Origin: Flavobacterium sp. UMI-01
GTDB lineage: Bacteria > Bacteroidota > Bacteroidia > Flavobacteriales > Flavobacteriaceae
Direction: 5' to 3'
NCBI RefSeq assembly: GCF_019656315.1
Contig: NZ_BPLU01000038.1
Span: forward strand, 1-64,000
DNA: 64,000 bases
A program made the translations under genes and the position numbers. This document shows positions 17,470 through 26,743 of the stretch, piece by piece (the stretch's first letter is position 1; each line of letters begins with the position of its first letter). The notes beneath the pieces are model-generated. The model had not been told where the DNA came from. It ran no database searches and worked only from the letters and a program-made list of their open reading frames with translations.

Positions 17470-17513
17470 CAAAATTAGAGTAAGCCTTCTTTTTAAAATA
17501 TGATAAATATCAT
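17470..17513 (-). promoter_or_regulatory. Putative FNR-type operator and -7 box of the 601-aa protein gene
   Basis: ATGATAAATATCAT lies at 17500-17513. On the minus strand a 22-nt spacer leads to TAATTTTG (complement at 17470-17477). The operator and the -7 box match those of ccoS in sequence and spacing. Confidence 0.72.
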
Positions 17514-17549
17514 CCTCAGCTCATTTTAGCCTCTACACTATGGAAAACA

Positions 17550-17591
17550 AAAAAGGTTTCAACTCAGTAAGCACTGTATTGAAACCTTTTT
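17550..17591 (-). terminator. Terminator of the GH65/pgmB operon
   Basis: AAAAAGGTTTCAA (17550-17562) pairs with TTGAAACCTTTTT (17579-17591). T-runs on both sides allow termination in either direction; it lies 19 bp beyond the GH65 stop codon. Confidence 0.75.
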
Positions 17592-17610
17592 ATCTTTATT
17601 TAGTACCTTA

Positions 17611-19920
17611 TTATGAAGCTAAAATTCTTTTGGTAGCGATGATTCGTTGACCATTGACAACCAATTCTAAATCGTTGTCATCATCCACTACAAATGATGT
17701 ACCATCATGATTACAGTGCACTTGTAAAATTTGGTTACGGAAATTAATTTTGAACGAATACGCTTTCCATTCTTTTGGAATTTTAGGAGTAAAATGCAAT
17801 TGATTGTCTCTAACACGCATTCCTCCAAAACCTTCTACTATACTCATCCATGTTCCCGCCATCGAAGTAATATGACAACCTTCTTCCACCTCTTTGTTGT
17901 AATCGTCTAAATCTAATCTAGAAGTACGAAGGTAAAAGGCATAAGCCATATCCATTTTATCTAATGCTGCTGCTTGAATAGAGTGCACACAAGGAGACAA
18001 GGAACTTTCGTGAACGGTAAAGGATTCATAAAACTCAAAATTACGTTGCAATTCCTCTTTTGTAAAATGATCCTCAAAAAAATAAAATCCTTGTAAAACA
18101 TCGGCTTGCTTAATGTAAGGCGAACGTAACACACGATCCCAAGACCATTTTTGATTAATAGGACGTTGGGATTTATCTAAATCTTTTACAGGAATTAATT
18201 CCTTATCCAAAAATCCGTCTTGCTGTAAATAGATGCCCAATTCATCTGATTTTGGGAAATACATATTGCCAGACACTTTCTTCCAATCCTGTAATTCTGC
18301 ATCGGCTAATTTTACTTTTTCAATTATACGTTTGTGGTCTAACGGGTACTCTAATGATACTTTTAGAATTTGTTCGTGAGTATAATCTATACACCATTTT
18401 GCTATATAATTGGTATAAAAGTTATTATTGACATTGTTTTCGTACTCATTTGGTCCCGTAACACCTAAGATAACATATTGATTTTTAGCCTTTGAAAAAC
18501 TAGCTCTTTGGTGCCAGTAACGAGCAATAGCAATCAAAACTTCCAGTCCTTTTTCAGGAATATAGGAGTAATCCCCCGTGTATCGGTAATAATTGAATAT
18601 GGCAAAAGCAATGGCTCCATTACGATGGATTTCTTCATGAGTAATTTCCCATTCGTTATGGCATTCCTCACCATTCATAGTAACCATCGGGTACAAAGCA
18701 GCTCCTGCTCCTTCTTTGAAACCTAAATTCTTTGTCGCATTTTCAATGGCTTTGTCCAATTGATTGTAACGATAAGTCAATAAATTACGAGCCACTTGCT
18801 GATCTTTGGTCGCCATGTAAAACGGAATACAATAAGCCTCAGTATCCCAATAAGTAGAACCTCCGTATTTTTCACCTGTGAATCCTTTGGGGCCAATATT
18901 CAAACGGCTGTCTTTTCCTAAATACGTTTGGTTCAGTTGAAAAATATTAAAACGAATCCCTTGTTGCGCTTTTACATCTCCATCAATAGTAATGTCCGAC
19001 ATTTCCCAAATCTTTGCCCAGGCTTCTACTTGATTAGCCAATAATTGGTCATATCCTATAGTCAATGCTTTTATAATCACTTGATTTGCGGCTTCTAGGG
19101 TATCAGTATGGTTTAAAGAAACCGTATAACCTCCAATTTTTTGAATTGCCGATTTTTTTCCAAGACCTACTTGAACACTATACGTACTTTGTACACGATC
19201 AGTGGTTGCTTCCCAAAGTGATGGCGCAATATCCAATGATTTTCCGTCAGCCATTATACTGTTATGCATAAAAGTAGTCACTTTAAAATGTGTTTTAAAC
19301 GTTTGTGCAGTGACAAACCCCCTGTGCTCCTCGTATTTAATACCTAGTGGTTCCCAAAATTTTTCATCCCAATTGGCATCCTCGTTAGTAACACCCGCAT
19401 CCACATAAGGTTTATATACGACCGTTACTTCCTGGTTTAAAGGTGTAATTTCATAGTGAATCACTCCTACTTCATCGATATCTAAGGACAAAAAACGACG
19501 AATTGCCACTTCAATTTGAACACCGTTTTGCAATTCAGCCGTAAAAGTTCGAAGGTACCACCCTTCTTTCATATTCAATTCTCTACGAAAATTAAGTACT
19601 TTTTTACATTGATTTAAATCTAACGTTTCACCGTCAATTTCGATATCAATACCAATCCAGTTAGGAGCGTTTAATACTTTGGCAAAATATTCTGGATATC
19701 CATTTTTCCACCAACCTACTTTGGTTTTATCAGGATAATAAATCCCTGCTATGTAACTTCCTTGGAATGTTTTCCCTGAATAATTTTCTTCAAAATTAGC
19801 TCTTTGGCCCATGGCTCCATTTCCAATACTAAAAAGACTTTCGGATGATTTTACTCGTTCTACATCAAATCCTTCTTCTATGATTGACCAATTGTCTGGC
19901 TTTATATAATCTTGGTTCAT
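17611..19920 (-). CDS. Glycoside hydrolase family 65 disaccharide phosphorylase (maltose phosphorylase type)
   Basis: A 769-aa GH65 enzyme, the usual length for the family. These enzymes split alpha-linked glucose disaccharides with phosphate to beta-glucose 1-phosphate and glucose. The N-terminal beta-sandwich (FSIGNGAMGQRANFEE near 30-45) is followed by the (alpha/alpha)6 barrel. The catalytic segment HNEWEITHEEIHRN at about 421-434 contains the general-acid Glu. The next gene upstream encodes beta-phosphoglucomutase, which uses the product, so the pair converts disaccharide to glucose 6-phosphate. Maltose is the likeliest substrate; trehalose, kojibiose or nigerose cannot be excluded from sequence alone. 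Confidence 0.88.
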   Translation of the reverse strand: MNQDYIKPDNWSIIEEGFDVERVKSSESLFSIGNGAMGQRANFEENYSGKTFQGSYIAGIYYPDKTKVGWWKNGYPEYFAKVLNAPNWIGIDIEIDGETLDLNQCKKVLNFRRELNMKEGWYLRTFTAELQNGVQIEVAIRRFLSLDIDEVGVIHYEITPLNQEVTVVYKPYVDAGVTNEDANWDEKFWEPLGIKYEEHRGFVTAQTFKTHFKVTTFMHNSIMADGKSLDIAPSLWEATTDRVQSTYSVQVGLGKKSAIQKIGGYTVSLNHTDTLEAANQVIIKALTIGYDQLLANQVEAWAKIWEMSDITIDGDVKAQQGIRFNIFQLNQTYLGKDSRLNIGPKGFTGEKYGGSTYWDTEAYCIPFYMATKDQQVARNLLTYRYNQLDKAIENATKNLGFKEGAGAALYPMVTMNGEECHNEWEITHEEIHRNGAIAFAIFNYYRYTGDYSYIPEKGLEVLIAIARYWHQRASFSKAKNQYVILGVTGPNEYENNVNNNFYTNYIAKWCIDYTHEQILKVSLEYPLDHKRIIEKVKLADAELQDWKKVSGNMYFPKSDELGIYLQQDGFLDKELIPVKDLDKSQRPINQKWSWDRVLRSPYIKQADVLQGFYFFEDHFTKEELQRNFEFYESFTVHESSLSPCVHSIQAAALDKMDMAYAFYLRTSRLDLDDYNKEVEEGCHITSMAGTWMSIVEGFGGMRVRDNQLHFTPKIPKEWKAYSFKINFRNQILQVHCNHDGTSFVVDDDNDLELVVNGQRIIATKRILAS

Positions 19921-19976
19921 CTACTTTGCTTTAAGAATTAAATATCGTTGATTGCTTATTGTATGTTGTTCAATTA

Positions 19977-20645
19977 TTAGTTAACTCTCTTATTTATTAT
20001 AGTTTCCATAAAATGAGTGTCAATATGAGTAAAATCTTGAAAAACATATTTAGCCTCGTGTAGGGTTGTTTCGTCTCCAATTCCTACACTTAACATTTTG
20101 GCACTATTTGCCGCTTGGATTCCTGCTATAGAATCTTCAAAAACCACTGCATATTCAGGAGCGGTATCAAGTAACTGAGCCGCTCTAAGAAAAACTTCAG
20201 GATCGGGTTTGGCATTACTTACATCATTACCATCCACAATGGCATCAAAATAAGGTAAAATCCCTGTTTTTTCTAATATTGGTCGGGCATTTTTACTGGC
20301 TGACCCCAAAGCAATAGGTTGTCCTTTTTCCTTTAAATATTTTAAAACAGGAAAAACGCCTGGTAAAATTTCGCTTTCATCCATATCTACCAAATAGGAT
20401 AAATATTCCTCATTCTTTTGAACCAACCATTTGTTTTTATCTTCTTGAGAGGCCTCAACAGCCCCCAAATCAAGAATAATATCTAACGAACGAACTCTAC
20501 TTACCCCTTTTAGTAATTCATTATGTTCTAAGGTAAAATTAATCCCTAATTGATCTGCTAATTTTTTCCAAGCTAAGTAATGGTATTTGGCTGTATCTAC
20601 AATCACTCCGTCTAAGTCGAATATAAATGCTTTTTTGGCTGTCAT
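19977..20645 (-). CDS. pgmB: Beta-phosphoglucomutase
   Basis: A 222-aa HAD-superfamily enzyme that converts beta-glucose 1-phosphate to glucose 6-phosphate. Motif I is FDLDGVIVDTA (nucleophile and acid/base Asp near residues 9 and 11), with the typical HYLAW just after it. The cap domain follows, then the phosphate-binding GSASKN motif near 119 and the FEDSIAGIQAA motif near 170. It is 56 bp upstream of the GH65 gene on the same strand, so the two are probably one operon. Confidence 0.9.
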   Translation of the reverse strand: MTAKKAFIFDLDGVIVDTAKYHYLAWKKLADQLGINFTLEHNELLKGVSRVRSLDIILDLGAVEASQEDKNKWLVQKNEEYLSYLVDMDESEILPGVFPVLKYLKEKGQPIALGSASKNARPILEKTGILPYFDAIVDGNDVSNAKPDPEVFLRAAQLLDTAPEYAVVFEDSIAGIQAANSAKMLSVGIGDETTLHEAKYVFQDFTHIDTHFMETIINKRVN

Positions 20646-20956
20646 TTTTGATGGTACTACTAGTTTTAGATAATGTGGTAGTTGTAAATATAAAAATTTA
20701 TTTCACAAATTAGTTTTCAAACAAAAAATTTAAAATTAAAATAAAGAGTTTGACAAATAATGCTTTTGGTAAATACAGAATTCATAATTTAAGCATTATA
20801 AATCCATAATTTTTTCTGTTCTGGCTTTTGCATGTTGCCCATTAAGTAAAGCGCATTACGCTATTTATTGCTAGTAATATCACTAAAAGTGGGTATTGTA
20901 AACCATTTCCTAAAGCAATATGTTTGCCTTCAACTAACCACCAAAAAAATCTATTA
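20646..20956. other. Divergent intergenic region
   Basis: A 311-bp AT-rich spacer between pgmB and the divergent lipoprotein gene. I see no convincing promoter, RNA gene or open frame of note. The true start of the lipoprotein gene is the ATG at 20957, not an upstream TTG. Confidence 0.4.
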
Positions 20957-21778
20957 ATGAAAAAATTAAATGTATTATTTCTACTTTGTCTTCTTTTAAC
21001 ACTTTTCATCTCTTGTTCTTCAGATGACAATAAAGATCCTGACGTCATTTTTAATTCAATAACTGCCAACAAAAGCGATGTTTACCTAGAAGAATCTATC
21101 ATAATCACCTTAGATGGTACTGGTTTTACGGAATCGAATCTCACGAGTTCTAATACCAAAATGAAGATTACTAAAATTTCTAATACTACTTACGAAGTTT
21201 CGAGCATTGATGCTACTAGCGGTAGAGTTTATGCTGAATTAAGAAACAACACCTATTCCAAAACTAAAAACATTCCTATCAATTTTTACAAACATGGAGT
21301 GATTGATTTCAAAATGGTTGAAGGAATCGCAATTAATGTAGATTCATCAGATAAACTCTTAAAACTTTTAGGTGAAGCCGAAGTCAAAACTGACATTACA
21401 GGTGCTACTACACCAACTGAATTATGGGAATATCCCTCTAAGGGTGTTAATTTTGTAGTTATTAAAAGCTCAAAAATCATTACTTCGGCTAAAGTAAACA
21501 GTTCCAATTTTTATATTAATATGCCCAACAATAGCCGAGTGTTTTACACTAAATATCCTTATGAAATAGGTAATGGTTGGAAAATTGATGATGCTAACAG
21601 CACCATGACGCAGGTTGTTAACAAATTAGGAAATTCAAATTCAAAAAACACCTATACTACTACAACATTAAAAAGTTATTTTTATCTCCTTAATAATTTT
21701 GGTTTGTACTTTTATTTTTATGCTGATACTGAAGATGATTATAACAACAAAACAATTCGTTCATTAGTAGTCAACTAA
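20957..21778 (+). CDS. Lipoprotein of unknown function
   Basis: A 273-aa protein with a strong lipoprotein signal (MKKLNVLFLLCLLLTLFISC). After the lipobox Cys comes SSDDNKD, which fits the acidic surface-export signal of Flavobacterium lipoproteins. The first ~90 mature residues are beta-rich and may be an immunoglobulin-like IPT/TIG-type domain (EESIIITLDGTGF). The C-terminal part is not recognised. It probably sits on the outer membrane surface. It is followed by a strong terminator and faces the alginate-lyase-family gene. Confidence 0.65.
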   Translation: MKKLNVLFLLCLLLTLFISCSSDDNKDPDVIFNSITANKSDVYLEESIIITLDGTGFTESNLTSSNTKMKITKISNTTYEVSSIDATSGRVYAELRNNTYSKTKNIPINFYKHGVIDFKMVEGIAINVDSSDKLLKLLGEAEVKTDITGATTPTELWEYPSKGVNFVVIKSSKIITSAKVNSSNFYINMPNNSRVFYTKYPYEIGNGWKIDDANSTMTQVVNKLGNSNSKNTYTTTTLKSYFYLLNNFGLYFYFYADTEDDYNNKTIRSLVVN

Positions 21779-21792
21779 AAAAATAACCCTAC

Positions 21793-21836
21793 AAAAAAGT
21801 CTCCAAAATCGTATTCCTTTTTTGGAGACTTTTTTA
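21793..21836. terminator. Bidirectional terminator between convergent genes
   Basis: AAAAAAGTCTCCAAAA (21793-21808) pairs with TTTTGGAGACTTTTTT (21820-21835). It serves the lipoprotein gene and could also serve the opposing gene. Confidence 0.8.
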
Positions 21837-21870
21837 AAAACGAAACCCTTCTTACATTTTAAATTCCCTT

Positions 21871-23037
21871 TTAATACACCACCAATTCATACTTTTTTTT
21901 GTCCGTTTTTAGTATTTCATCATAGTATTTTTGATATTGGGGTTTAGGCAACATTTGATCTACTCGGTACAATTGCCAAGAAAGTTTTTGCTGTACCCCT
22001 TCCCAATCTTTAATTTGTTTGTATGGAAAATCAGCTGCTGGTTTGCCGTAAAATGGAATTAAAAAATCAAAAGCTTTTAATATGCTCCTTCCATCTGAGG
22101 ATTGAGCCGCTAACAAATCTATCTTCAAAACTTGTCCAATTTTACACATATCGAGAAAATGCGTCAAATTAAAAACCGAATAGCCAAAAGCGGTCGTTCT
22201 CTCCAATTCTAAAGGTTGAGCGCCATTCGGTTCAATTTGTTTATACAATCTTTTCTCTGGAAATTCAGTTACTAAGCGTCTAGCCAAATCCTGATTCCCA
22301 ATAAACATTGCGTAACGTGCCAATTGAACATCAAAGGCCGTTCCGTGGTTGTTTTTGCCTTCTTGTTCTTCCTTTGCAACAGGAGATGTTTGCAACCAAT
22401 TCACATAAGCCTCAAACCATTCTTTTATAGCCAATTGGTCATTAGTAGTAAATAATTTCGATTTTTTAAGCAATTCAACTCCATCTAGCATTTCTACAAA
22501 AGAATAAGTATCTAAAACCCCTTCACCTCTTCCTAAACCATTTCGGAATCCTGGTACAGTTTGCCCAAAATTCATATTGGGATTCATCTTAGTTTCTTTA
22601 TTGATGAACCAAATTCGCAAATTCTCAACTGCTTTTTGTGCAAATTTTTCATCAGAAGTAATGGAATAAGCTAGGGCTAATGTCTCGACTCCTCTAGCAA
22701 AATCACCTAAAGGATAACGATCTAGTTTTTCGATTTCAGGATTTGAAACACCGTCTTTACGAATATAAGGCAAGCCATCCGATTTTGTAGGGTCTGGCCA
22801 CCAATACCTTCCCATACTCATATAATCGTGTTTGTCACCACTAGGAGGTATCATTTCCTTATCTGTAACGGCACGAATGGTTTTGGTTAATTCTTTTGTT
22901 GCATCTTTTAAGATAAGTGCTACAGAAATTGGATTAGTAGTTTTTGCTTGTTCTAAACTATTACCATTCCAAACACAAACTTGGGCAACAAGTGAATTAA
23001 TATAAATCAATAAAAAAATTAATACTGCTTTTTTCAT
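21871..23037 (-). CDS. Alginate-lyase-family protein
   Basis: A 388-aa protein with an N-terminal signal peptide (MKKAVLIFLLIYINSLVAQ), so it is exported, probably to the periplasm. The body is a helical barrel of the Alginate_lyase Pfam family (PL5/PL38-like). It has the early motif MSMGRYWWPDPTKSDG, the central KNNHGTAFDVQLARY with an Asn-Asn-His that is probably catalytic, and ERTTAFGYSVFN. Substrates in the family include alginate, glucuronan and related uronic acids. No other polysaccharide-utilisation genes (SusC/SusD pair, sulfatase, kinase) are next to it, so the substrate is open. Confidence 0.8.
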   Translation of the reverse strand: MKKAVLIFLLIYINSLVAQVCVWNGNSLEQAKTTNPISVALILKDATKELTKTIRAVTDKEMIPPSGDKHDYMSMGRYWWPDPTKSDGLPYIRKDGVSNPEIEKLDRYPLGDFARGVETLALAYSITSDEKFAQKAVENLRIWFINKETKMNPNMNFGQTVPGFRNGLGRGEGVLDTYSFVEMLDGVELLKKSKLFTTNDQLAIKEWFEAYVNWLQTSPVAKEEQEGKNNHGTAFDVQLARYAMFIGNQDLARRLVTEFPEKRLYKQIEPNGAQPLELERTTAFGYSVFNLTHFLDMCKIGQVLKIDLLAAQSSDGRSILKAFDFLIPFYGKPAADFPYKQIKDWEGVQQKLSWQLYRVDQMLPKPQYQKYYDEILKTDKKKYELVVY

Positions 23038-23222
23038 GGAGGTTTTTGATTAATTAAATAATGTTTTAAAAACTGGTAAACCAATTTTAATTACCAAAAG
23101 TAACGGTTCTTTCGTTATAAAAAAAATAAACATCAAAAATTAAGCAGCTCGTAAAACACACCTTATTAAATCAAAAAAATACTTTTCAATTCTATTATAA
23201 CTGCTTGAAAAAAAATAATTTC

Positions 23223-23263
23223 AAAAAAAAAAAAAATAGGCTGTCTTTATCGGACAGCCTATT
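23223..23263 (-). terminator. Terminator of carB
   Basis: AATAGGCTGTC (23235-23245) pairs with GACAGCCTATT (23253-23263). A run of 14 A at 23223-23236 becomes the U-tract on the minus strand. Confidence 0.85.
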
Positions 23264-23284
23264 CTCATTTTATAGCGTTTGAAT

Positions 23285-26137
23285 TTATTTACTCAAATAC
23301 ATTTTTCTTCTTGAGTACAATTCGTAGAAAGCATCATCTTTTAAGTCATCAATAAACAAGATACTTTCACCAGTTGATTTCATTTCAGGTCCTAATGCTT
23401 TGTTTACATTCGGGAATTTACTGAAAGAGAATACTGGTTGTTTGATTGCATATCCATTTAATTGAGGGTTGAAATCAAAATCAGTTACTTTATTATGTCC
23501 TAGCATTACTTTAGTAGCATAGTTTACATAAGGCTCACCATACGCTTTAGCAATAAATGGTACAGTACGAGAAGCTCTTGGATTGGCTTCGATGATATAT
23601 ACTGTATCGTCTTTGATTGCAAACTGAATGTTGATTAAACCAACTGTTTTCAATGCTTTAGCAATTTTGAATGTATGGTCTTTTATTTGTTGCATTACAA
23701 ATTCTCCTAAGTTGAAAGGAGGCAAAGTTGCATTACTATCACCAGAGTGTACTCCACAAGGTTCGATATGCTCCATTATCCCGATGATGTACACATTTTC
23801 ACCATCACAAATTGCATCTGCTTCTGCTTCAATAGCACCATCAAGATAGTGGTCTAATAGTAATTTATTACCCGGAATAGATTTTAACAAATCAATTACA
23901 TGCTCTTCAAGTTCTTGCTTGTTAATTACAATCTTCATTCCTTGTCCACCTAATACATACGAAGGACGTACTAATAATGGAAAGTCTAATGAATCTGCTA
24001 ATATTGAAGCTTCTTCAGCGCTTTCTGCGATTCCAAATTTTGGGAAAGGAATTTTTAACTCAGTCAATAAGTCTGAGAAACGTCCTCTATCTTCCGCTAA
24101 GTCCAATGCATCAAAGCTGGTTCCGATGATTTTCACACCATATTTAGACAGTTTTTCAGCCAATTTAAGTGCTGTTTGTCCTCCTAATTGCACGATTACA
24201 CCTTCTGGTTTTTCGTGTTGGATAATGTCGTAAATATGTTCCCAGAAAACTGGTTCGAAGTATAATTTATCTGCCGTATCAAAGTCGGTTGATACCGTTT
24301 CAGGGTTACAGTTGATCATGATGGTTTCATATCCACACTCTTTAGCAGCCAAAACTCCGTGCACACAAGAGTAATCAAACTCAATTCCTTGACCAATACG
24401 GTTAGGTCCTGAACCCAATACAATGATTTTCTTTCTATCAGTTACAACACTTTCGTTATCTACATAACGTTCTCCGTTGGCGTTTTCAATTTCGGCTTCA
24501 AAAGTAGAATAGTAGTAAGGTGTTTTTGCTTTAAACTCAGCCGCACAAGTATCTACCAATTTAAACACACGATTGATGTTCATCTTCATACGTAAAGTAT
24601 GCACTTCACTTTCCAAACAACTCATCATGTGAGCGATTTGTCTGTCGGCAAAACCTTTTTGTTTCGCTTCTAACAACAACTCCTTTGGTAAAGTATCAAC
24701 AGTATATTTGGCAATTTCTTTTTCTAAAATAAACAACTGTTCGTATTGTTTCAAGAACCACATGTCAATTTTTGTGATTTCATAAATACGACTCAATGGA
24801 ATACCCATAGCAATGGCATCGTATATCACAAATACGCGATCCCAACTTGCATAAGTTAGTTTTTCGATTATTTGCTCATAGTTAGTGTATCCTTTTCCAT
24901 CAGCACCTAAACCGTTACGTTTGATTTCTAAGGATTGAGTTGCTTTATGTAAAGCTTCTTGGAACGAACGTCCAATACCCATTACCTCACCTACTGATTT
25001 CATTTGAAGTCCTAAAGTTCTATCAGAACCTTCAAATTTGTCAAAGTTCCAACGTGGGATTTTTACGATTACATAATCAAGCGTAGGCTCGAATAAAGCC
25101 GAAGTCGATTTTGTAATTTGGTTTTGCAATTCATCTAAGTTATATCCTAAAGCTAATTTAGATGCAATTTTAGCAATTGGATATCCAGTAGCTTTAGAAG
25201 CCAATGCAGAAGAACGAGATACACGAGGATTGATTTCAATTGCTACGATATCTTCTTTTTCGTCTGGTGATACTGCGAATTGCACGTTACAACCTCCAGC
25301 AAAATTTCCAATACTACGCATCATCAAGATAGCATAATCACGTAATTTTTGGAACGTTGTATCTGACAATGTCATTGCTGGCGCAACGGTAATCGAATCT
25401 CCAGTATGAATTCCCATAGGGTCCATATTTTCGATAGAACAGATAATTACCACATTGTCATTCTTATCTCTTAAAAGTTCTAACTCATATTCTTTCCATC
25501 CCATCAAAGCCTTGTCAATCAATACTTCGTGGATAGGAGATGCTTCTAGACCTTGTGTCAATAATCTGTCAAAATCTTCTGGTTTGTACACGATAGAAGC
25601 TCCTGTTCCTCCTAGGGTAAAAGAAGGACGAATTACTAATGGAAAACCAAATTCTTGAGCAATTTCTTTTCCTCTTAAATAAGATGTACAAATTTCAGCA
25701 GGTGCTGTAGGTACGTTGATTTTTTTTAGAAGTGCTTTAAACTGGTCTCTGTCTTCAGTAATGTTAATGGCATTTACATCAACCCCAATCATTCTTACTC
25801 CAAAATCATTCCAGATTCCTTTTTCATCAGCCTCCAAACACAAGTTCAGTGCTGTTTGTCCTCCCATGGTAGGCAATACAGCATCGATTTGAGGATGCTC
25901 TTTAAGAATTTCAATAATAGATTTTGTTGTCAAAGGTTTCAAATAAATATGGTCCGCCATAGAAGGGTCGGTCATAATTGTCGCAGGATTCGAGTTAATC
26001 AAAATAACTTCTATCCCTTCTTCACGAATAGATCGTGCAGATTGCGATCCTGCATAATCAAATTCACAAGCTTGACCAATAACGATTGGACCTGAACCTA
26101 TTATTAAAACTGATTTAATTGATGTGTCTTTCGGCAT
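23285..26137 (-). CDS. carB: Carbamoyl-phosphate synthase large subunit, lacking the allosteric domain
   Basis: A 950-aa synthetase subunit that makes carbamoyl phosphate for pyrimidine and arginine synthesis. It has two homologous ATP-grasp halves. The first begins SVLIIGSGPIVIGQACEFDYAG and the second has VLGSGPNRIGQGIEFDYSCVHG near residue 570. E. coli CarB is ~1073 aa. This protein stops just after GPEMKSTGE, so the C-terminal MGS-like domain that binds UMP and ornithine is absent. Stop and terminator follow cleanly, so this looks like the native form and not a truncation. carA is not in the window. Confidence 0.95.
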   Translation of the reverse strand: MPKDTSIKSVLIIGSGPIVIGQACEFDYAGSQSARSIREEGIEVILINSNPATIMTDPSMADHIYLKPLTTKSIIEILKEHPQIDAVLPTMGGQTALNLCLEADEKGIWNDFGVRMIGVDVNAINITEDRDQFKALLKKINVPTAPAEICTSYLRGKEIAQEFGFPLVIRPSFTLGGTGASIVYKPEDFDRLLTQGLEASPIHEVLIDKALMGWKEYELELLRDKNDNVVIICSIENMDPMGIHTGDSITVAPAMTLSDTTFQKLRDYAILMMRSIGNFAGGCNVQFAVSPDEKEDIVAIEINPRVSRSSALASKATGYPIAKIASKLALGYNLDELQNQITKSTSALFEPTLDYVIVKIPRWNFDKFEGSDRTLGLQMKSVGEVMGIGRSFQEALHKATQSLEIKRNGLGADGKGYTNYEQIIEKLTYASWDRVFVIYDAIAMGIPLSRIYEITKIDMWFLKQYEQLFILEKEIAKYTVDTLPKELLLEAKQKGFADRQIAHMMSCLESEVHTLRMKMNINRVFKLVDTCAAEFKAKTPYYYSTFEAEIENANGERYVDNESVVTDRKKIIVLGSGPNRIGQGIEFDYSCVHGVLAAKECGYETIMINCNPETVSTDFDTADKLYFEPVFWEHIYDIIQHEKPEGVIVQLGGQTALKLAEKLSKYGVKIIGTSFDALDLAEDRGRFSDLLTELKIPFPKFGIAESAEEASILADSLDFPLLVRPSYVLGGQGMKIVINKQELEEHVIDLLKSIPGNKLLLDHYLDGAIEAEADAICDGENVYIIGIMEHIEPCGVHSGDSNATLPPFNLGEFVMQQIKDHTFKIAKALKTVGLINIQFAIKDDTVYIIEANPRASRTVPFIAKAYGEPYVNYATKVMLGHNKVTDFDFNPQLNGYAIKQPVFSFSKFPNVNKALGPEMKSTGESILFIDDLKDDAFYELYSRRKMYLSK

Positions 26138-26234
26138 TTTTATATAATTAAGGTGTAATTCTACAAGTGATTTTTTAAGCTAATTCCTTAAAGATAAACA
26201 AGTTCTTTAAGTATAATCCGACTAGGTATAAAAA

Positions 26235-26262
26235 AAGGCGATACTAAAAAAAGTAACGCCTT
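26235..26262 (-). terminator. Terminator of rpmH
   Basis: AAGGCG (26235-26240) pairs with CGCCTT (26257-26262), with partial extension into the loop. A-rich sequence on its left supplies the U-tract on the minus strand. Confidence 0.65.
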
Positions 26263-26281
26263 ATTTATGTTTATTAAAACA

Positions 26282-26443
26282 TTATTTTTTGTGTCTTGGG
26301 TCACAAGAAACAGTCAATTTATGTCTTCCTTTAGCTCTTCTACGTGCAAGAACTTTTCTTCCATTCGCAGAAGCCATTCTGTCCATAAATCCGTGCTTAT
26401 TTCTTCTTTTTCTTTTCGATGGTTGAAACGTTCTTTTACTCAT
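26282..26443 (-). CDS. rpmH: 50S ribosomal protein L34
   Basis: A 53-aa basic protein, [19 protein letters not shown] at the start, then [22 protein letters not shown], which is the L34 signature. It has its own promoter and terminator. dnaA and rnpA are not adjacent, unlike in many bacteria. Confidence 0.95.
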   Translation of the reverse strand: MSKRTFQPSKRKRRNKHGFMDRMASANGRKVLARRRAKGRHKLTVSCDPRHKK

Positions 26444-26506
26444 TGCTTTGTATCTTTAAAAATCTTATTTATTTATCTTAACTCTATGTTCTTTCGAAAC
26501 CGAGTG

Positions 26507-26536
26507 CAAATATACAAAGACTTTTTTTTTTAGCAA
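26507..26536 (-). promoter_or_regulatory. Promoter of rpmH
   Basis: On the minus strand, TTG (complement 26534-26536), 19 nt, then TATATTTG (complement 26507-26514). This matches the Bacteroidota promoter pattern well. Confidence 0.65.
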
Positions 26537-26686
26537 GTAGTTTTAGAAAAATATTTCAATAATGTTAAAACCCGCTGCTACTCACTCTTTTAATCATTCA
26601 ATTAGACTTGGCTCCTAAGCTAAACTCCAGCCCAAGAAACACACAAATCACTCAAAATCAACCTATTTCCAGATTTGACTTTTTGT

Positions 26687-26719
26687 ATTGTGACTATGCT
26701 ATTCATTTTACTATCTTTG
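26687..26719 (+). promoter_or_regulatory. Promoter of the TPR-like gene
   Basis: ATTG at 26687-26690, 21 nt, then TATCTTTG at 26712-26719, 24 nt before the ATG. Confidence 0.6.
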
Positions 26720-26743
26720 CGAACTTAAAAACAAACAAAATTT

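Noticed and set aside
23223..23236. Fourteen-A tract as a slippage locus
   Set aside because: It is intergenic and is simply the U-tract of the carB terminator.
26267..26533. Plus-strand open frame across rpmH
   Set aside because: It is antisense to L34, whose sequence, promoter and terminator are clear.
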